64,000 bases of DNA from the NCBI RefSeq assembly GCF_014332695.1, contig NZ_MBUA01000023.1, positions 186,001-250,000 on the forward strand, written 5' to 3'. Of the stretch, positions 33,959 to 42,713 are shown piece after piece. The position numbers and the translations under genes are program-made. How positions within the stretch are numbered: the first letter of the stretch is position 1; every line of letters starts with the position of its first letter. A model generated the notes under the pieces. That model was not told the origin of the DNA and searched no databases. It saw only the letters and a list, made by a program, of their open reading frames with translations. Origin of the DNA: Flavihumibacter stibioxidans. Lineage in GTDB: Bacteria > Bacteroidota > Bacteroidia > Chitinophagales > Chitinophagaceae.

Positions 33959-35017
33959 TTATAAACCCGGCTCTTCCTTGTCAGGTGACCCCGACATCTG
34001 GGTTGCTTTCGCAAGAAGCTGTTCGATCTCCGAAATACGCCGCATCTGGCTGTGCAGTTTGTTATGGTGTTCGGCAACCTGCTGCAGGTCCTGGTTCAAT
34101 TCTTCCAGGTAGTTTGCCTTTTTCTGTAATTGCTGGCGCTGGAAATTAGACTCACGCAATTTATCCTCCACATCCGCCAGGGAACGTGTAACACGCTGGT
34201 TGTCCTCCAGCAGGTGAAGGTATTTCAGTTTATATTCATCCAGCTCCTTGGTAACCTTGAAATAGGAATCCTGCAATTCTGAAAAGCTGACCCCTTCTTT
34301 CTGAGTGGTGGCAATATGCGATTCAAGTTTATGCATTTTATCCAGCAGGCCATTGTAATCCGCGTATACTTTTTCCAGACGCTGCTGCATTTCCTCCCCC
34401 AGCCTGTTTTGCTGGCGGAGGGTTCGGATCTCCTGTTCCTTCTCAACGAAGTGAACCCTCATCTCGCCCAACTGACGGGTAAGTTGTTCATTGGCACTCA
34501 CCAGTTCCTGGTGTTTTTGTTCCATCTGCTTCAATTGCTCGATCTGGGTCAGCAAATGCTGTACACGTTGGTTATGTTGCTGGAAATGCTGTTGTGTTTC
34601 CTGTAACTGTTCAAGGTAGTCCACCGCAGGACCGGGTTTGGGCGACGCAACCCATTCTGCCTGGGCTTCGAGCAACTCCCTTCTTTCTTCCCTGACCGAC
34701 TCCAGTTCCAATGCCAGGAATTCCTCATTCTCCTTTACCTTTTTCAGCTCATGCTGGTATTTGGCCAGGTCATTCTGTTGTTTGACGATCCTGCCTTCCA
34801 GTTCCTCGGTATCATTAAAGTATTTGAGTTTCCAGTCATCAGCCTCCTGGATAGCCGCCCTTTCACCATGACGGTCGATCTGCATCCTGGTATTTTTCCT
34901 GGAAGTGATAAAGAGATGTATGGCAAAGCCAAGCGCTATGGCCCCTAACTGAAAGATGATGATTTCTGCAATCCCCACGGAGAAGCTTATTGCCAATAAA
35001 TTAGATAACGTGATCAT
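33959..35017 (-). CDS. Membrane-anchored long coiled-coil protein
   Basis: 352 residues from ATG 35017 (MITLSNLLAISFSVGIAEII); the open frame to 35083 runs back into the pyrH terminator. One transmembrane helix spans about residues 5-25, then a very long Glu/Gln/Leu/Lys-rich coiled coil from about 45 to 330 (heptad-like EELEGRIVKQQNDLAKYQHEL, VADVEDKL-type repeats). No enzymatic domain is visible. Similar proteins act as scaffolds at the cell envelope, but no role can be assigned from sequence. Confidence 0.75.
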   Translation of the reverse strand: MITLSNLLAISFSVGIAEIIIFQLGAIALGFAIHLFITSRKNTRMQIDRHGERAAIQEADDWKLKYFNDTEELEGRIVKQQNDLAKYQHELKKVKENEEFLALELESVREERRELLEAQAEWVASPKPGPAVDYLEQLQETQQHFQQHNQRVQHLLTQIEQLKQMEQKHQELVSANEQLTRQLGEMRVHFVEKEQEIRTLRQQNRLGEEMQQRLEKVYADYNGLLDKMHKLESHIATTQKEGVSFSELQDSYFKVTKELDEYKLKYLHLLEDNQRVTRSLADVEDKLRESNFQRQQLQKKANYLEELNQDLQQVAEHHNKLHSQMRRISEIEQLLAKATQMSGSPDKEEPGL

Positions 35018-35081
35018 AACGGTCGGAGTTTTCGGAATAAATCCTTTATCGGGCTTCCATGGGATCTTCAGACAGGGGATC

Positions 35082-35108
35082 AAAAAACCACCCCAAAAGG
35101 TGGTTTTT
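35082..35108 (-). terminator. Rho-independent terminator of pyrH
   Basis: ACCACC (35087-35092) pairs with GGTGGT (35099-35104) around loop CCAAAA. A-run 35082-35087 gives a T-run on the minus strand and T-run 35104-35108 does so on the plus strand, so it could work both ways. It lies 93 bp downstream of the pyrH stop. Confidence 0.75.
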
Positions 35109-35201
35109 CTATTCGCAATGTAAAAAGTATAACCGAATTATGCAAGCGGGTAGCGGCTTTCGAGTAAAAATACGTAATCCGGGCCGGTTGTAACCGTTTC
35201 A

Positions 35202-35927
35202 TCAGCCGCCCACGAGGGTGCCTACCGGTTCACCCATAACCACCTTCATCAGGTTACCCGGTTTGTTCATATCAAACACGATGATCGGCAGGTTGTTCTC
35301 CATACACAGTGTAAAAGCCGTCATGTCCATCACCTTCAGGTTCTTATTGATGCAATCGCGGAAGCTGATGTGCTCAAACCTGGTGGCGGTTGGGTCCTTT
35401 TCAGGGTCTGCGGAATAAATGCCATCCACCCTTGTTCCCTTCAGGATCACATCGGCTTTGATCTCAATGGCACGCAGGGAACCTGCAGTATCGGTGGTAA
35501 AATATGGATTACCCGTTCCCGCCCCGAAGATCACCACGCGGTGCTTTTCGAGATGCCTGATGGCCCTCCTGCGGATATAAGGTTCTGCTATCTGTTCCAT
35601 TTTTATGGCGCTCTGTAAGCGCGTAAACACGCCTTCCTTTTCCAGTCCGGCCTGCAATGCCATTCCGTTTATCACCGTGGCCAGCATGCCCATATAATCG
35701 CCATGAGCCCTTTCAATACCGGTTTCAGCCTCGTTCATGCCACGGTAAATATTGCCTCCGCCGATCACCAGGGCCACTTCCACACCAGCCTGTGCAACCG
35801 CCTTGATCTCCTTTGCATACTGCGCAATTATTTCATGATTCAGGGGTTCATAGCCATTCGTCCCGCCTTCTCCCATCAGGGCTTCCCCCGACAGCTTCAA
35901 CAAAATTCTTTTGTACTTGGGTTGCAT
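35202..35927 (-). CDS. pyrH: UMP kinase
   Basis: 241 residues from ATG 35927 ([20 protein letters not shown]); an upstream in-frame start at 35954 is less likely. The amino-acid-kinase fold shows [33 protein letters not shown] and [19 protein letters not shown], all diagnostic of bacterial UMP kinase, followed by [17 protein letters not shown]. It phosphorylates UMP to UDP as a hexamer. It is divergent from the ABC ATPase gene with only about 50 bp between the starts. Confidence 0.97.
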   Translation of the reverse strand: MQPKYKRILLKLSGEALMGEGGTNGYEPLNHEIIAQYAKEIKAVAQAGVEVALVIGGGNIYRGMNEAETGIERAHGDYMGMLATVINGMALQAGLEKEGVFTRLQSAIKMEQIAEPYIRRRAIRHLEKHRVVIFGAGTGNPYFTTDTAGSLRAIEIKADVILKGTRVDGIYSADPEKDPTATRFEHISFRDCINKNLKVMDMTAFTLCMENNLPIIVFDMNKPGNLMKVVMGEPVGTLVGG

Positions 35928-35979
35928 GTAGTGTATGTTTTCAGTGTGCTGCAAAGAAAGGAATTTTTATCTTTCCGGA

Positions 35980-36834
35980 ATGATGGAACCTATTATCCGC
36001 ATTGTGCAGCTCTCTAAATCATTCGGCGAAAAACAGGTTTTGAAGGATATCAGCCTCGATATCTACCCTGGCCAGGTAATTGGTTATATTGGCCCGAATG
36101 GAGCCGGAAAGAGTACAACGGTTAAAATTCTCTGCGGACTGCTGCCAGATTTTGAGGGATCCATAACCGTAAAAGGCATTGACCTGCGCCAAGAGCCCAT
36201 GGAAGTGAAAAAACTGGTGGGATATGTACCCGAACTGGCAGACCTCTATGAAGTGCTCACTCCCGTTGAGTTCCTTGAACTGATCGCCGGCCTGCACCAG
36301 CTGGAACCCGCTATGGCAGCTGACCGCATTCAAAAAATGCTGGTTGCCTTCGGACTGGGCGCAAATCTGCATCAACGCATGGATACTTTCAGCAAGGGCA
36401 TGCGTCAAAAGGTATTGCTCATTTCAGGACTGCTGCATGACCCTGATATCATCATCCTGGATGAGCCATTGAGCGGACTTGATGCCAACAGCGTAATCAT
36501 TGTGAAGGAACTGATCAGTCAGTTAGCGGCGCAGGGAAAAACGATTTTCTATTGCAGTCATATGATGGATGTGGTGGAAAAAGTAAGTGACAGAATCGTG
36601 CTGATCAATGATGGCCGGATCCTGGCCGATGGCAGTTTTGAAGAACTGCAGGAAAGCATGGGCAAATCGAGCCTCGAAAACATTTTCGCACAACTGACAT
36701 CCACGGGTTCCCTGGGTGAAGCGGCCACCAGCCTGATGGCAGCCTTCCATTCCGGCAATGTTGCTTCAGCGGTTGCTGCTGCGGATGCTGCTGCGGATTC
36801 TCCTGCATCACCTGTTAAAGCGGACCATGAATAA
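35980..36834 (+). CDS. ABC transporter ATP-binding protein
   Basis: 284 residues from ATG 35980 (a second ATG follows directly at 35983). Walker A GPNGAGKSTT, signature FSKGMRQKVLL, Walker B IIILDEPLSGLD and the switch His in FYCSHMMD are all present. After residue about 245 there is a low-complexity Ala-rich tail (SAVAAADAAADSPASP) unusual for such ATPases. It overlaps the permease gene by 8 nt and should energise it. A TATCTTTC sequence at 35969-35976 may be its -7 element, giving a very short leader. Confidence 0.92.
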   Translation: MMEPIIRIVQLSKSFGEKQVLKDISLDIYPGQVIGYIGPNGAGKSTTVKILCGLLPDFEGSITVKGIDLRQEPMEVKKLVGYVPELADLYEVLTPVEFLELIAGLHQLEPAMAADRIQKMLVAFGLGANLHQRMDTFSKGMRQKVLLISGLLHDPDIIILDEPLSGLDANSVIIVKELISQLAAQGKTIFYCSHMMDVVEKVSDRIVLINDGRILADGSFEELQESMGKSSLENIFAQLTSTGSLGEAATSLMAAFHSGNVASAVAAADAAADSPASPVKADHE

Positions 36835-38575
36835 GATCAGCCTGCTATTGTATAAACTGGTCATGCTGCCGGCCGGACTTTACCGCAATGCCGGTATCGA
36901 TACCAGCCAGCTGGCGCTCATCCTGCGGTATAAGCTAATGATGGATGACCGCCATCCCAATACCCTGCAGCAGACCAGGGGCTCCGGGAAAAAAGAGGGC
37001 ATCAGCAATGCGACACTTGGCACCATGCTGATGGCACTGGTAATGGGAATGCTTAACCTGATCGCCTTTGCCATTGGCCGTGATGCCATCACCCATATGG
37101 GCTTTTTCTTCCTTGCCTATCTCTTTATGCTGGCATCGGTACTGATCAGCGATTTCACTTCGGTACTGATTGATGTCCGTGACAACAGCATCCTTTTACC
37201 CCGGCCGGTGAACGACCGCACCATCCTGATGGCCAAACTGCTGCACATCATTGTACACATGAGCAGGGTGACCATTCCCATGTGCATACCCGCGTTTGTG
37301 TTCCTGTTTGCCAGGCAGGGCTGGCAACCGGCTTTCAGCTTCTTGCTGCTGGCGCTCCTTGGCAGTGTTTTCACCATCTTTATCATCAATGCCGTTTACC
37401 TGCTGGTGCTGAAAATAACAACCCCGGCAAGGTTTAAATCCTTTATTGCCTGGTTCCAGGTTGTATTCATCATCCTGCTGTATGGTGGTTACCAGTTGTT
37501 TCCAAGGGTGGCAGATATGGAAAATTTCCAACAGTTTAGTATAACCGAATACTCGTATGCGAAACTGTTTCCACCCTACTGGTTCGCGGGCGCACAGGTA
37601 TGGCTGGGAGGACAAAGCATTGCCCGGGGCTGGCTATGGCTCCTGTTGAGCCTGATGGTCAGTATTGGCAGTACCTGGCTGGTAATCCGTTACCTGGCAC
37701 CTTCCTTCAACAGGAAACTATCTCTGATCAGTGGCAGTGGCGGCGGCAGTGGCAGTGGTGGCGGTGGTGGTGGCGGCAGTGAAACGCCTGCGCCGGCTGC
37801 CGGAACTGCCGGCGGAAATTTTTCCGGCAGCAGGAAGGGAATTGCCGGTTTTCTCGCAGCAATACTGACAATTGGAACGGCAGAAAGATCCGCCTTCCTG
37901 TTCAGCTGGCGCTGGACCGCCAGGAACAGGGGCTTCCGGATGAGGGTATACCCGACCATCGGTTATATCATTGTGTGGATTGCGCTTACACTTTTCCGTT
38001 ATAATGAAACGGCAGAAGGATCGGGCCTTAGAGGGTTTAGCGGGTCATTCAGCGGCCTGCTGGGGTTGATTTATATCAGCTCTTTCATCATCATTAACGC
38101 CATGCAGCAGGCAGGGTATGCAGAGGAATACAGGGCATCCTGGATTTTTTACAGTACACCGGTGAGGCGGCCCGGACTTGTTATACTTGGCAGTTTTAAA
38201 GCCATGCTCGCCAAATTTTTCCTGCCGGTTGCCCTGCTGATCCTGGCACTCGGACTCATGTGGAAAGGGCCGGAAGCCTTACCCAACCTGGTTTTGGGCA
38301 TGTCGAACCAGTTGGCAGTTGCCTGTATTATTTTATTGATGAGCAAAAAATCCCTGCCGGCATCAAAGCCTGCCGTGATGGATGACCGTTCAGGCAATTT
38401 CCTGAAGGGTATCATGATGCTGCTGGTAACAGGCTCGATTGGAATATTACATTTTTTGATACATGAATTCACCGGCGTTGTTATCCTGCTGGCCATGCTG
38501 AGCATGCTGGCATGCTGGCTAATGATTGGGAGGATCGCAAGGATCACCTGGAGCGAATTAACACCAACGGTATAG
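36827..38575 (+). CDS. ABC transporter permease with internal poly-Gly/Ser linker
   Basis: 582 residues from ATG 36827. About twelve hydrophobic segments in two groups: residues ~65-310 and ~360-580. The two halves are separated by a Gly/Ser stretch of about 20 residues (near 300-325) followed by an Ala/Pro-rich piece. The overall plan resembles the large exporter permeases paired with single ATPases in Bacteroidota. The substrate is unknown. Start ATG 36827 lies inside the end of the ATPase gene. The Gly/Ser linker is encoded by a GGC/AGT-type repeat around 37730-37780, likely prone to length change. Confidence 0.8.
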   Translation: MNKISLLLYKLVMLPAGLYRNAGIDTSQLALILRYKLMMDDRHPNTLQQTRGSGKKEGISNATLGTMLMALVMGMLNLIAFAIGRDAITHMGFFFLAYLFMLASVLISDFTSVLIDVRDNSILLPRPVNDRTILMAKLLHIIVHMSRVTIPMCIPAFVFLFARQGWQPAFSFLLLALLGSVFTIFIINAVYLLVLKITTPARFKSFIAWFQVVFIILLYGGYQLFPRVADMENFQQFSITEYSYAKLFPPYWFAGAQVWLGGQSIARGWLWLLLSLMVSIGSTWLVIRYLAPSFNRKLSLISGSGGGSGSGGGGGGGSETPAPAAGTAGGNFSGSRKGIAGFLAAILTIGTAERSAFLFSWRWTARNRGFRMRVYPTIGYIIVWIALTLFRYNETAEGSGLRGFSGSFSGLLGLIYISSFIIINAMQQAGYAEEYRASWIFYSTPVRRPGLVILGSFKAMLAKFFLPVALLILALGLMWKGPEALPNLVLGMSNQLAVACIILLMSKKSLPASKPAVMDDRSGNFLKGIMMLLVTGSIGILHFLIHEFTGVVILLAMLSMLACWLMIGRIARITWSELTPTV

Positions 38576-38619
38576 TGTTTGGGGTAGCGGGTTTATATAG
38601 CGGGTATATGCCGGGTAAA

Positions 38620-38658
38620 TTTTCCGAGCTTATTTTCCGGGCTTATTTTCCGGGCTTA
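38620..38658. repeat. Three tandem 13-bp repeats overlapping a stop codon
   Basis: The unit TTTTCCGGGCTTA occurs three times in a row (first copy with A instead of G at position 8). The last copy contains the stop codon of the minus-strand VIT-type gene, so copy-number changes would leave the protein intact. No terminator is formed. Confidence 0.8.
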
Positions 38659-39753
38659 GCCGGCAACAGATACGCCGATCAGTTTTCCAATTCCGAAGGT
38701 GATGGCTGCAGCGGCAAGTCCGAACAATACCTGGCGAAAGCCGGAGAACCACACACTACGGCCGGTGAACAGGGTGATGGCCGCACCGATCAGGAACAGT
38801 CCGATGGCGCTGACGGCAACACTCAGGTAGATGGCCTTCATACCGCTGGTAAACATAAACGGCAATACGGGAATGATGGCGCCGATGGCAAATAGTATAA
38901 AGGAATACACCGCAGCCTGCACGGCGGAACCTTTCAGTTCATCCGGCTGGATTCCCAGTTCTTCTTTGACGAGAACATCGTGGGCACGCGAGGTATCACT
39001 GATGGTTTCCTGCGCCATAATATGTGCCTGCTCTTCCGGAACGCCTTTGGCGATATAGATCAGGGCCAGTTCTTTCATTTCACCTTCCGGATTTGTCTCC
39101 AGTTCCTCCATCTCAATATCCATCTGGTTCTCATACAATTCCTGCGAACTTTTCACCGAGATCCATTCACCCAGTGCCATGGACAAAGCTCCGGCCAGCA
39201 AACCCGCGAGTCCGGCCAGCAATACCCCCTCCTGGCCGGCTGTGGCACCGGCAATACCCATTACCAGGCTGAAGTTGGACACCAGTCCGTCGTTGCCCCC
39301 GAGGACGGCTGCCCTGATGGCATTACCACCCACTGAGCGGTGGCGTTTTTCAAAACGGGCCAGTTGGGCACCGGTTACCCTTTCCTCCTTTTCAAGTATG
39401 GAACGCAGGATTTTGACATGATTGATATCAGTACTGTTCAGCGGCAGATTGCTCTGCGATTTTTTGGAAATAATGGCACTTGAAATGCTTTTCTCGGTAT
39501 CCATCACCACCCCGAAAACATAATCATAGCCGAAAACCTTTCCGATGAAATTGAGCGTTTTTGCTCGCCAGGAAGGTCCGGGCAACTGGCTGGAAGATAG
39601 ATTTTCCTTGCGGGCGAATGCCTGCACGTGGGTGTCTTCAATTTCACTCATCTGCCGGAAAACATTGGCTACAACGGGATCTTCTTCGTGCGATGCCAAT
39701 TGGCGATAGAGGTAACTGGTATCTATTTCGGTTTGGATGCTTTTCAGGCTCAT
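38656..39753 (-). CDS. Ferritin-like/VIT1 fusion transporter (MbfA type)
   Basis: 365 residues. The N-terminal ~140 residues are a rubrerythrin-like four-helix segment (SYLYRQLASHEEDPVVANVFRQMSEIEDTHVQAF, with Glu and His spaced as metal ligands). This is followed by a VIT1/CCC1 domain: IRAAVLGGNDGLVSNFSLVMGIAGAT, GALSMALGEWISVKSSQE, and three further transmembrane helices. In MbfA proteins this combination exports iron (or manganese) from the cytoplasm and protects against peroxide stress. It is separated from tsf by the tsf terminator. Confidence 0.88.
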   Translation of the reverse strand: MSLKSIQTEIDTSYLYRQLASHEEDPVVANVFRQMSEIEDTHVQAFARKENLSSSQLPGPSWRAKTLNFIGKVFGYDYVFGVVMDTEKSISSAIISKKSQSNLPLNSTDINHVKILRSILEKEERVTGAQLARFEKRHRSVGGNAIRAAVLGGNDGLVSNFSLVMGIAGATAGQEGVLLAGLAGLLAGALSMALGEWISVKSSQELYENQMDIEMEELETNPEGEMKELALIYIAKGVPEEQAHIMAQETISDTSRAHDVLVKEELGIQPDELKGSAVQAAVYSFILFAIGAIIPVLPFMFTSGMKAIYLSVAVSAIGLFLIGAAITLFTGRSVWFSGFRQVLFGLAAAAITFGIGKLIGVSVAG

Positions 39754-39763
39754 ACAGTTAAGG

Positions 39764-39807
39764 TAAAAAAAAAGTGTCTGACACCTTATGAAAGATGTCA
39801 GACACTT
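39764..39807 (-). terminator. Terminator of the rplM-rpsI-rpsB-tsf operon; GTCTGAC-family hairpin
   Basis: AAGTGTCTGACA (39772-39783) pairs with TGTCAGACACTT (39796-39807), with one inner mismatch and a further CTT/AAG pair around the loop. Nine A at 39765-39773 give a T-run on the minus strand. It follows the tsf stop by 18 bp and shares its stem core with the HU terminator. Confidence 0.85.
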
Positions 39808-39825
39808 ATATGATAACCGTTAGGA

Positions 39826-40662
39826 TTAACCTAAGGCAACGCGCTTGAAAGAAGAAACCTTCAAATCACCGGCACTTTTCAGGTAATCGGCCACACTGAT
39901 AGCGCCATCCTTTACGAAGGCCTGGGCCAGCAGGGTATTCTCTTTGAAGAAAGCACCCAGTTTGCCGGCAGCGATCTTTTCGATCATTTCTGCAGGCTTG
40001 CCGGCCATTTTAGGATCGGCAGCAACCTGGTCAGTGATGATGGCTTTTTCGCGGGCAACAGTTTCAGCAGGAACTGAGTCGGCATCCACCGCAACAGGGT
40101 TCATGGCAGCGATCTGCATCGCTACGTCCTTACCAGCTTCGGCAGCTTCTTTGTTCAGTCCAACCAGTACACCCATACGGTTTGCACCGTGAATATAGGA
40201 AGCCACATAATCAGCATCGATGCGCTCGAACTTGGAGATACCGATCTTTTCGCCGATGGAAGCGAGTTTGTCGTTCACCAGGTCAGCGATTTTCTGTCCG
40301 TTGATGGCTACTTCATTCAGTTCTTCAGCGCTCTTAACGTTGTTTGCGATCGCGGCATCCATGATGCTCTGGGCGAAAGCAACGAAATCAGCGTTCTTGC
40401 TCACGAAGTCGGTTTCGCAACTAACACAGAGAGCGATACCGGTTTTGTTGTCTGCAGTTGTTTTAGCCAGCACCACACCTTCTTTCGCTTCACGATCGCT
40501 GCGCAGGGCGGCAACTTTGGCACCTTTCTTACGCAGCCAGTCGATAGCAGCTTCGAAATCGCCATTGTTTTCTGTCAGGGCCTTGCGGCAGTCCATCATA
40601 CCGGCACCAGTGGCCTGGCGCAGTTTATTGATATCAGCGGCTGTAATAGTTACAGTAGACAT
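39826..40662 (-). CDS. tsf: Translation elongation factor Ts
   Basis: 278 residues, typical length. MSTVTITAADINKLRQATGAGMMDCRKALTENNGDFEAAIDWLRKKG is the UBA-like N-terminal domain. CVSCETDFVSKNADFV is the conserved TDFV motif contacting EF-Tu, and the dimerisation core and C-terminal module follow. It is the nucleotide exchange factor for EF-Tu. It is the last gene of the ribosomal operon, 104 bp after rpsB with a hairpin between them. Confidence 0.98.
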   Translation of the reverse strand: MSTVTITAADINKLRQATGAGMMDCRKALTENNGDFEAAIDWLRKKGAKVAALRSDREAKEGVVLAKTTADNKTGIALCVSCETDFVSKNADFVAFAQSIMDAAIANNVKSAEELNEVAINGQKIADLVNDKLASIGEKIGISKFERIDADYVASYIHGANRMGVLVGLNKEAAEAGKDVAMQIAAMNPVAVDADSVPAETVAREKAIITDQVAADPKMAGKPAEMIEKIAAGKLGAFFKENTLLAQAFVKDGAISVADYLKSAGDLKVSSFKRVALG

Positions 40663-40705
40663 TGTATAGGAGTTTTTAATATTTCAGATCAAAAAAGGTG
40701 AAAAG

Positions 40706-40758
40706 GTGAATAGGTGAAATAAGATTGTATTCACTTATTGACTTATTCACCTATTCAC
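40706..40758 (-). other. Hairpin between rpsB and tsf
   Basis: GTGAATAGGTGAAATAAG (40706-40723) pairs with CTTATTCACCTATTCAC (40742-40758) apart from one bulged base, making a stem of about 17 bp. On the minus strand T-rich sequence follows, but after a gap. It may be a partial terminator or an RNase stop that sets the tsf:rpsB ratio. Confidence 0.5.
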
Positions 40759-40766
40759 TTATGAAA

Positions 40767-41642
40767 TTATCGTGCACCAGTGCGCTTCGGACTATTGGGA
40801 ACGCGACGCTTGGGTGCGTTACCGGCACCGCCACGTGGAGCGCCACCGCGACCGCCACGGGCTGCTTCAGCCTGGGCTTCCGCTTCCATACGAGCTGCGC
40901 GCTTTTCGTTCTCATCGCTGCTTTCTTCCACATCCGAATCCTTGGCTTCCTGCCTTTCAGCAAGACCTTCAGCGATGGCTGCAGTGATATATTCAATGAT
41001 GATGGCGATAGACTTGGTAGCATCGTCGTTGGCAGGGATCGGGAAATCAACCTTGTTCGGATCACAGTTGGTGTCAACCATACCGAAAGTGGTGATGCCA
41101 AGACGCTTTGCTTCAGACAGGGCGATGTGCTCATGACCGATGTCGATGATGAAGAGGGCAGCGGGCACACGACCCAGCTGGGCGATACCACCCAGAACCT
41201 TTTCCATCTTCTCTTTATCGCGGGTCAGGGTCAGGCGCTCTTTCTTGGTAACGTTGTCGAAAGTACCGTCGGTCAGCATTTTCTCGATACTCTGCATCTT
41301 CTTCACGCTCTTACGAACGGTGTTGAAGTTGGTGAGCATACCACCCAGCCAACGTTCTGTAACGAAGGGCATGTTAACACGCTGCGCGCACTGGGTAGCG
41401 ATTTCTTTCGCCTGCTTCTTGGTGCCTACGAACATGATCTTCTTACCGCTGCGGGCGATCTGCTTCAGTGCAGCAGAAGCTTCCTGCAGACTTTCAGTGG
41501 TCTTGTTCAGGTCGATGATATGAATACCTTTCTTCTCAGCGAAGATATAAGGCAACATTTTGGGGTTCCACTTCTTCTTGAGGTGACCAAAGTGTACACC
41601 TGCATCGAGAAGTTGTTGTTGTAAGGATGTATTGTTTTCCAT
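40767..41642 (-). CDS. rpsB: 30S ribosomal protein S2, with an extended C-terminal tail
   Basis: 291 residues. The S2 core is clear (LLDAGVHFGHLKKKWNPKMLPYIFAEKKGIHIIDL, RWLGGMLTNF, IDIGHEHIALSEAKRLGI, DTNCDPNKVDFPIPANDDA). After about residue 230 there is an additional tail of some 60 residues rich in Glu/Asp, then Arg/Gly/Ala (ARGGRGGAPRGGAGN), ending in a basic Pro/Arg stretch. The tail is longer than in many S2 proteins. S2 binds the 30S head late in assembly and supports docking of S1. Third gene of the operon. Confidence 0.97.
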   Translation of the reverse strand: MENNTSLQQQLLDAGVHFGHLKKKWNPKMLPYIFAEKKGIHIIDLNKTTESLQEASAALKQIARSGKKIMFVGTKKQAKEIATQCAQRVNMPFVTERWLGGMLTNFNTVRKSVKKMQSIEKMLTDGTFDNVTKKERLTLTRDKEKMEKVLGGIAQLGRVPAALFIIDIGHEHIALSEAKRLGITTFGMVDTNCDPNKVDFPIPANDDATKSIAIIIEYITAAIAEGLAERQEAKDSDVEESSDENEKRAARMEAEAQAEAARGGRGGAPRGGAGNAPKRRVPNSPKRTGAR

Positions 41643-41672
41643 CTTAATCTGATTAATAATGTTTGAAGTAAA

Positions 41673-42062
41673 TTAACGCTTACTGAACTGGAAGCTTCTA
41701 CGTGCTTTCTTACGACCTGGCTTCTTACGTTCAACACCACGGGGATCGCGGGTGAGGAAACCACCGGCTTTCAGTGTGGGACGGTATTCAGCATTTACTT
41801 CGAGCAGTGCACGGGCGATACCCAGCTTTGCAGCTTCGGCCTGGCCTTTCACACCACCACCTGTTGCATTGATCACGATATCGAACTTGTCGATAGCCTC
41901 AATGGCTTTCAGGGGAGCTTCCACCTGGTTCTGCAGGTAAACCAGCGGGAAATACACTTTATAATCTTTATCGTTTACAGTGATTTTGCCATCGCCTTTG
42001 CTGAGGAACACGCGTGTAACGGCTTCCTTACGACGACCTAAACCATTTTTTTGCTTTTCCAT
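41673..42062 (-). CDS. rpsI: 30S ribosomal protein S9
   Basis: 129 residues. GLGRRKEAVTRVFL at the start, GGGVKGQAEAAKLGIARALLE in the middle, and the basic tail RDPRGVERKKPGRKKARRSFQFSKR, whose last Lys-Arg reaches the P-site tRNA. Second gene of the rplM-rpsI-rpsB-tsf operon with gaps of 33 and 30 nt to its neighbours. Confidence 0.98.
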   Translation of the reverse strand: MEKQKNGLGRRKEAVTRVFLSKGDGKITVNDKDYKVYFPLVYLQNQVEAPLKAIEAIDKFDIVINATGGGVKGQAEAAKLGIARALLEVNAEYRPTLKAGGFLTRDPRGVERKKPGRKKARRSFQFSKR

Positions 42063-42095
42063 CTATTTGGAATTTGGGATAAATTAATTGTTGAC

Positions 42096-42539
42096 TTAGA
42101 ATTTCAGTTCTTTAGGTTGCTGTGCAACATGCGGATGGTTGCCATCGGCATAAACAAACAACTTCTTGTACATCTTGCGGCCCAGACGGTTCTTGGGAAG
42201 CATGCCTTTTACAGCGCGCTCAATGATCACCTCAGGACGACGCTTCAGCAGGTCCTTGGCAACTTCTTCCTTGCGGCCACCGGGGTAACCACTGAAGTTC
42301 TCATACACTTTCTGGTCAAACTTGTTGCCGGTGAACTGAATCTTGTCGGCATTGATCACGATAACGAAATCGCCACAGTCTACGTGTGGAGTGAAATACG
42401 CTTTGTTCTTACCACGCAGTACGGCCGCGATTTTGGCACACATACGACCAACGGTTTGATTGGTACCGTCCACAACGTACCAGTTACGCTGTATGGTAGC
42501 CTCGTTCGCATGCTTTGTGGTGAAATGTAATTTGCTCAT
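42096..42539 (-). CDS. rplM: 50S ribosomal protein L13
   Basis: 147 residues. RNWYVVDGTNQTVGRMCAKIAAVLRGK, YFTPHVDCGDFVIVINADKI and VKGMLPKNRLGRKMYKKLFVYAD are the conserved L13 blocks. An early 50S assembly protein that binds 23S rRNA. First gene of the operon, with promoter elements about 65 bp upstream and a short leader containing a CCCG/CGGG hairpin. Confidence 0.98.
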   Translation of the reverse strand: MSKLHFTTKHANEATIQRNWYVVDGTNQTVGRMCAKIAAVLRGKNKAYFTPHVDCGDFVIVINADKIQFTGNKFDQKVYENFSGYPGGRKEEVAKDLLKRRPEVIIERAVKGMLPKNRLGRKMYKKLFVYADGNHPHVAQQPKELKF

Positions 42540-42602
42540 TTAAACTTAATTTAGTCCGCTACCGCCATCCCGGTAACGGGAATGATGAAATAATTCGGAG
42601 CG

Positions 42603-42634
42603 CAAAGGTAGGCCGACTGGTGGCTATTTTCCAA
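42603..42634 (-). promoter_or_regulatory. Promoter of the rplM-rpsI-rpsB-tsf operon
   Basis: On the minus strand TTG (42632-42634) and TACCTTTG (42603-42610, perfect TAnnTTTG) are separated by 21 bp. The leader of about 60 nt to ATG 42539 includes the small hairpin CCCG-TTAC-CGGG. Confidence 0.65.
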
Positions 42635-42713
42635 GATTTTGCATGACTAATTTTTATAACTGTTTTGTAACTAATTGATTTTCAATAAAAATTTTTACAT
42701 AAAATTTAAATAG

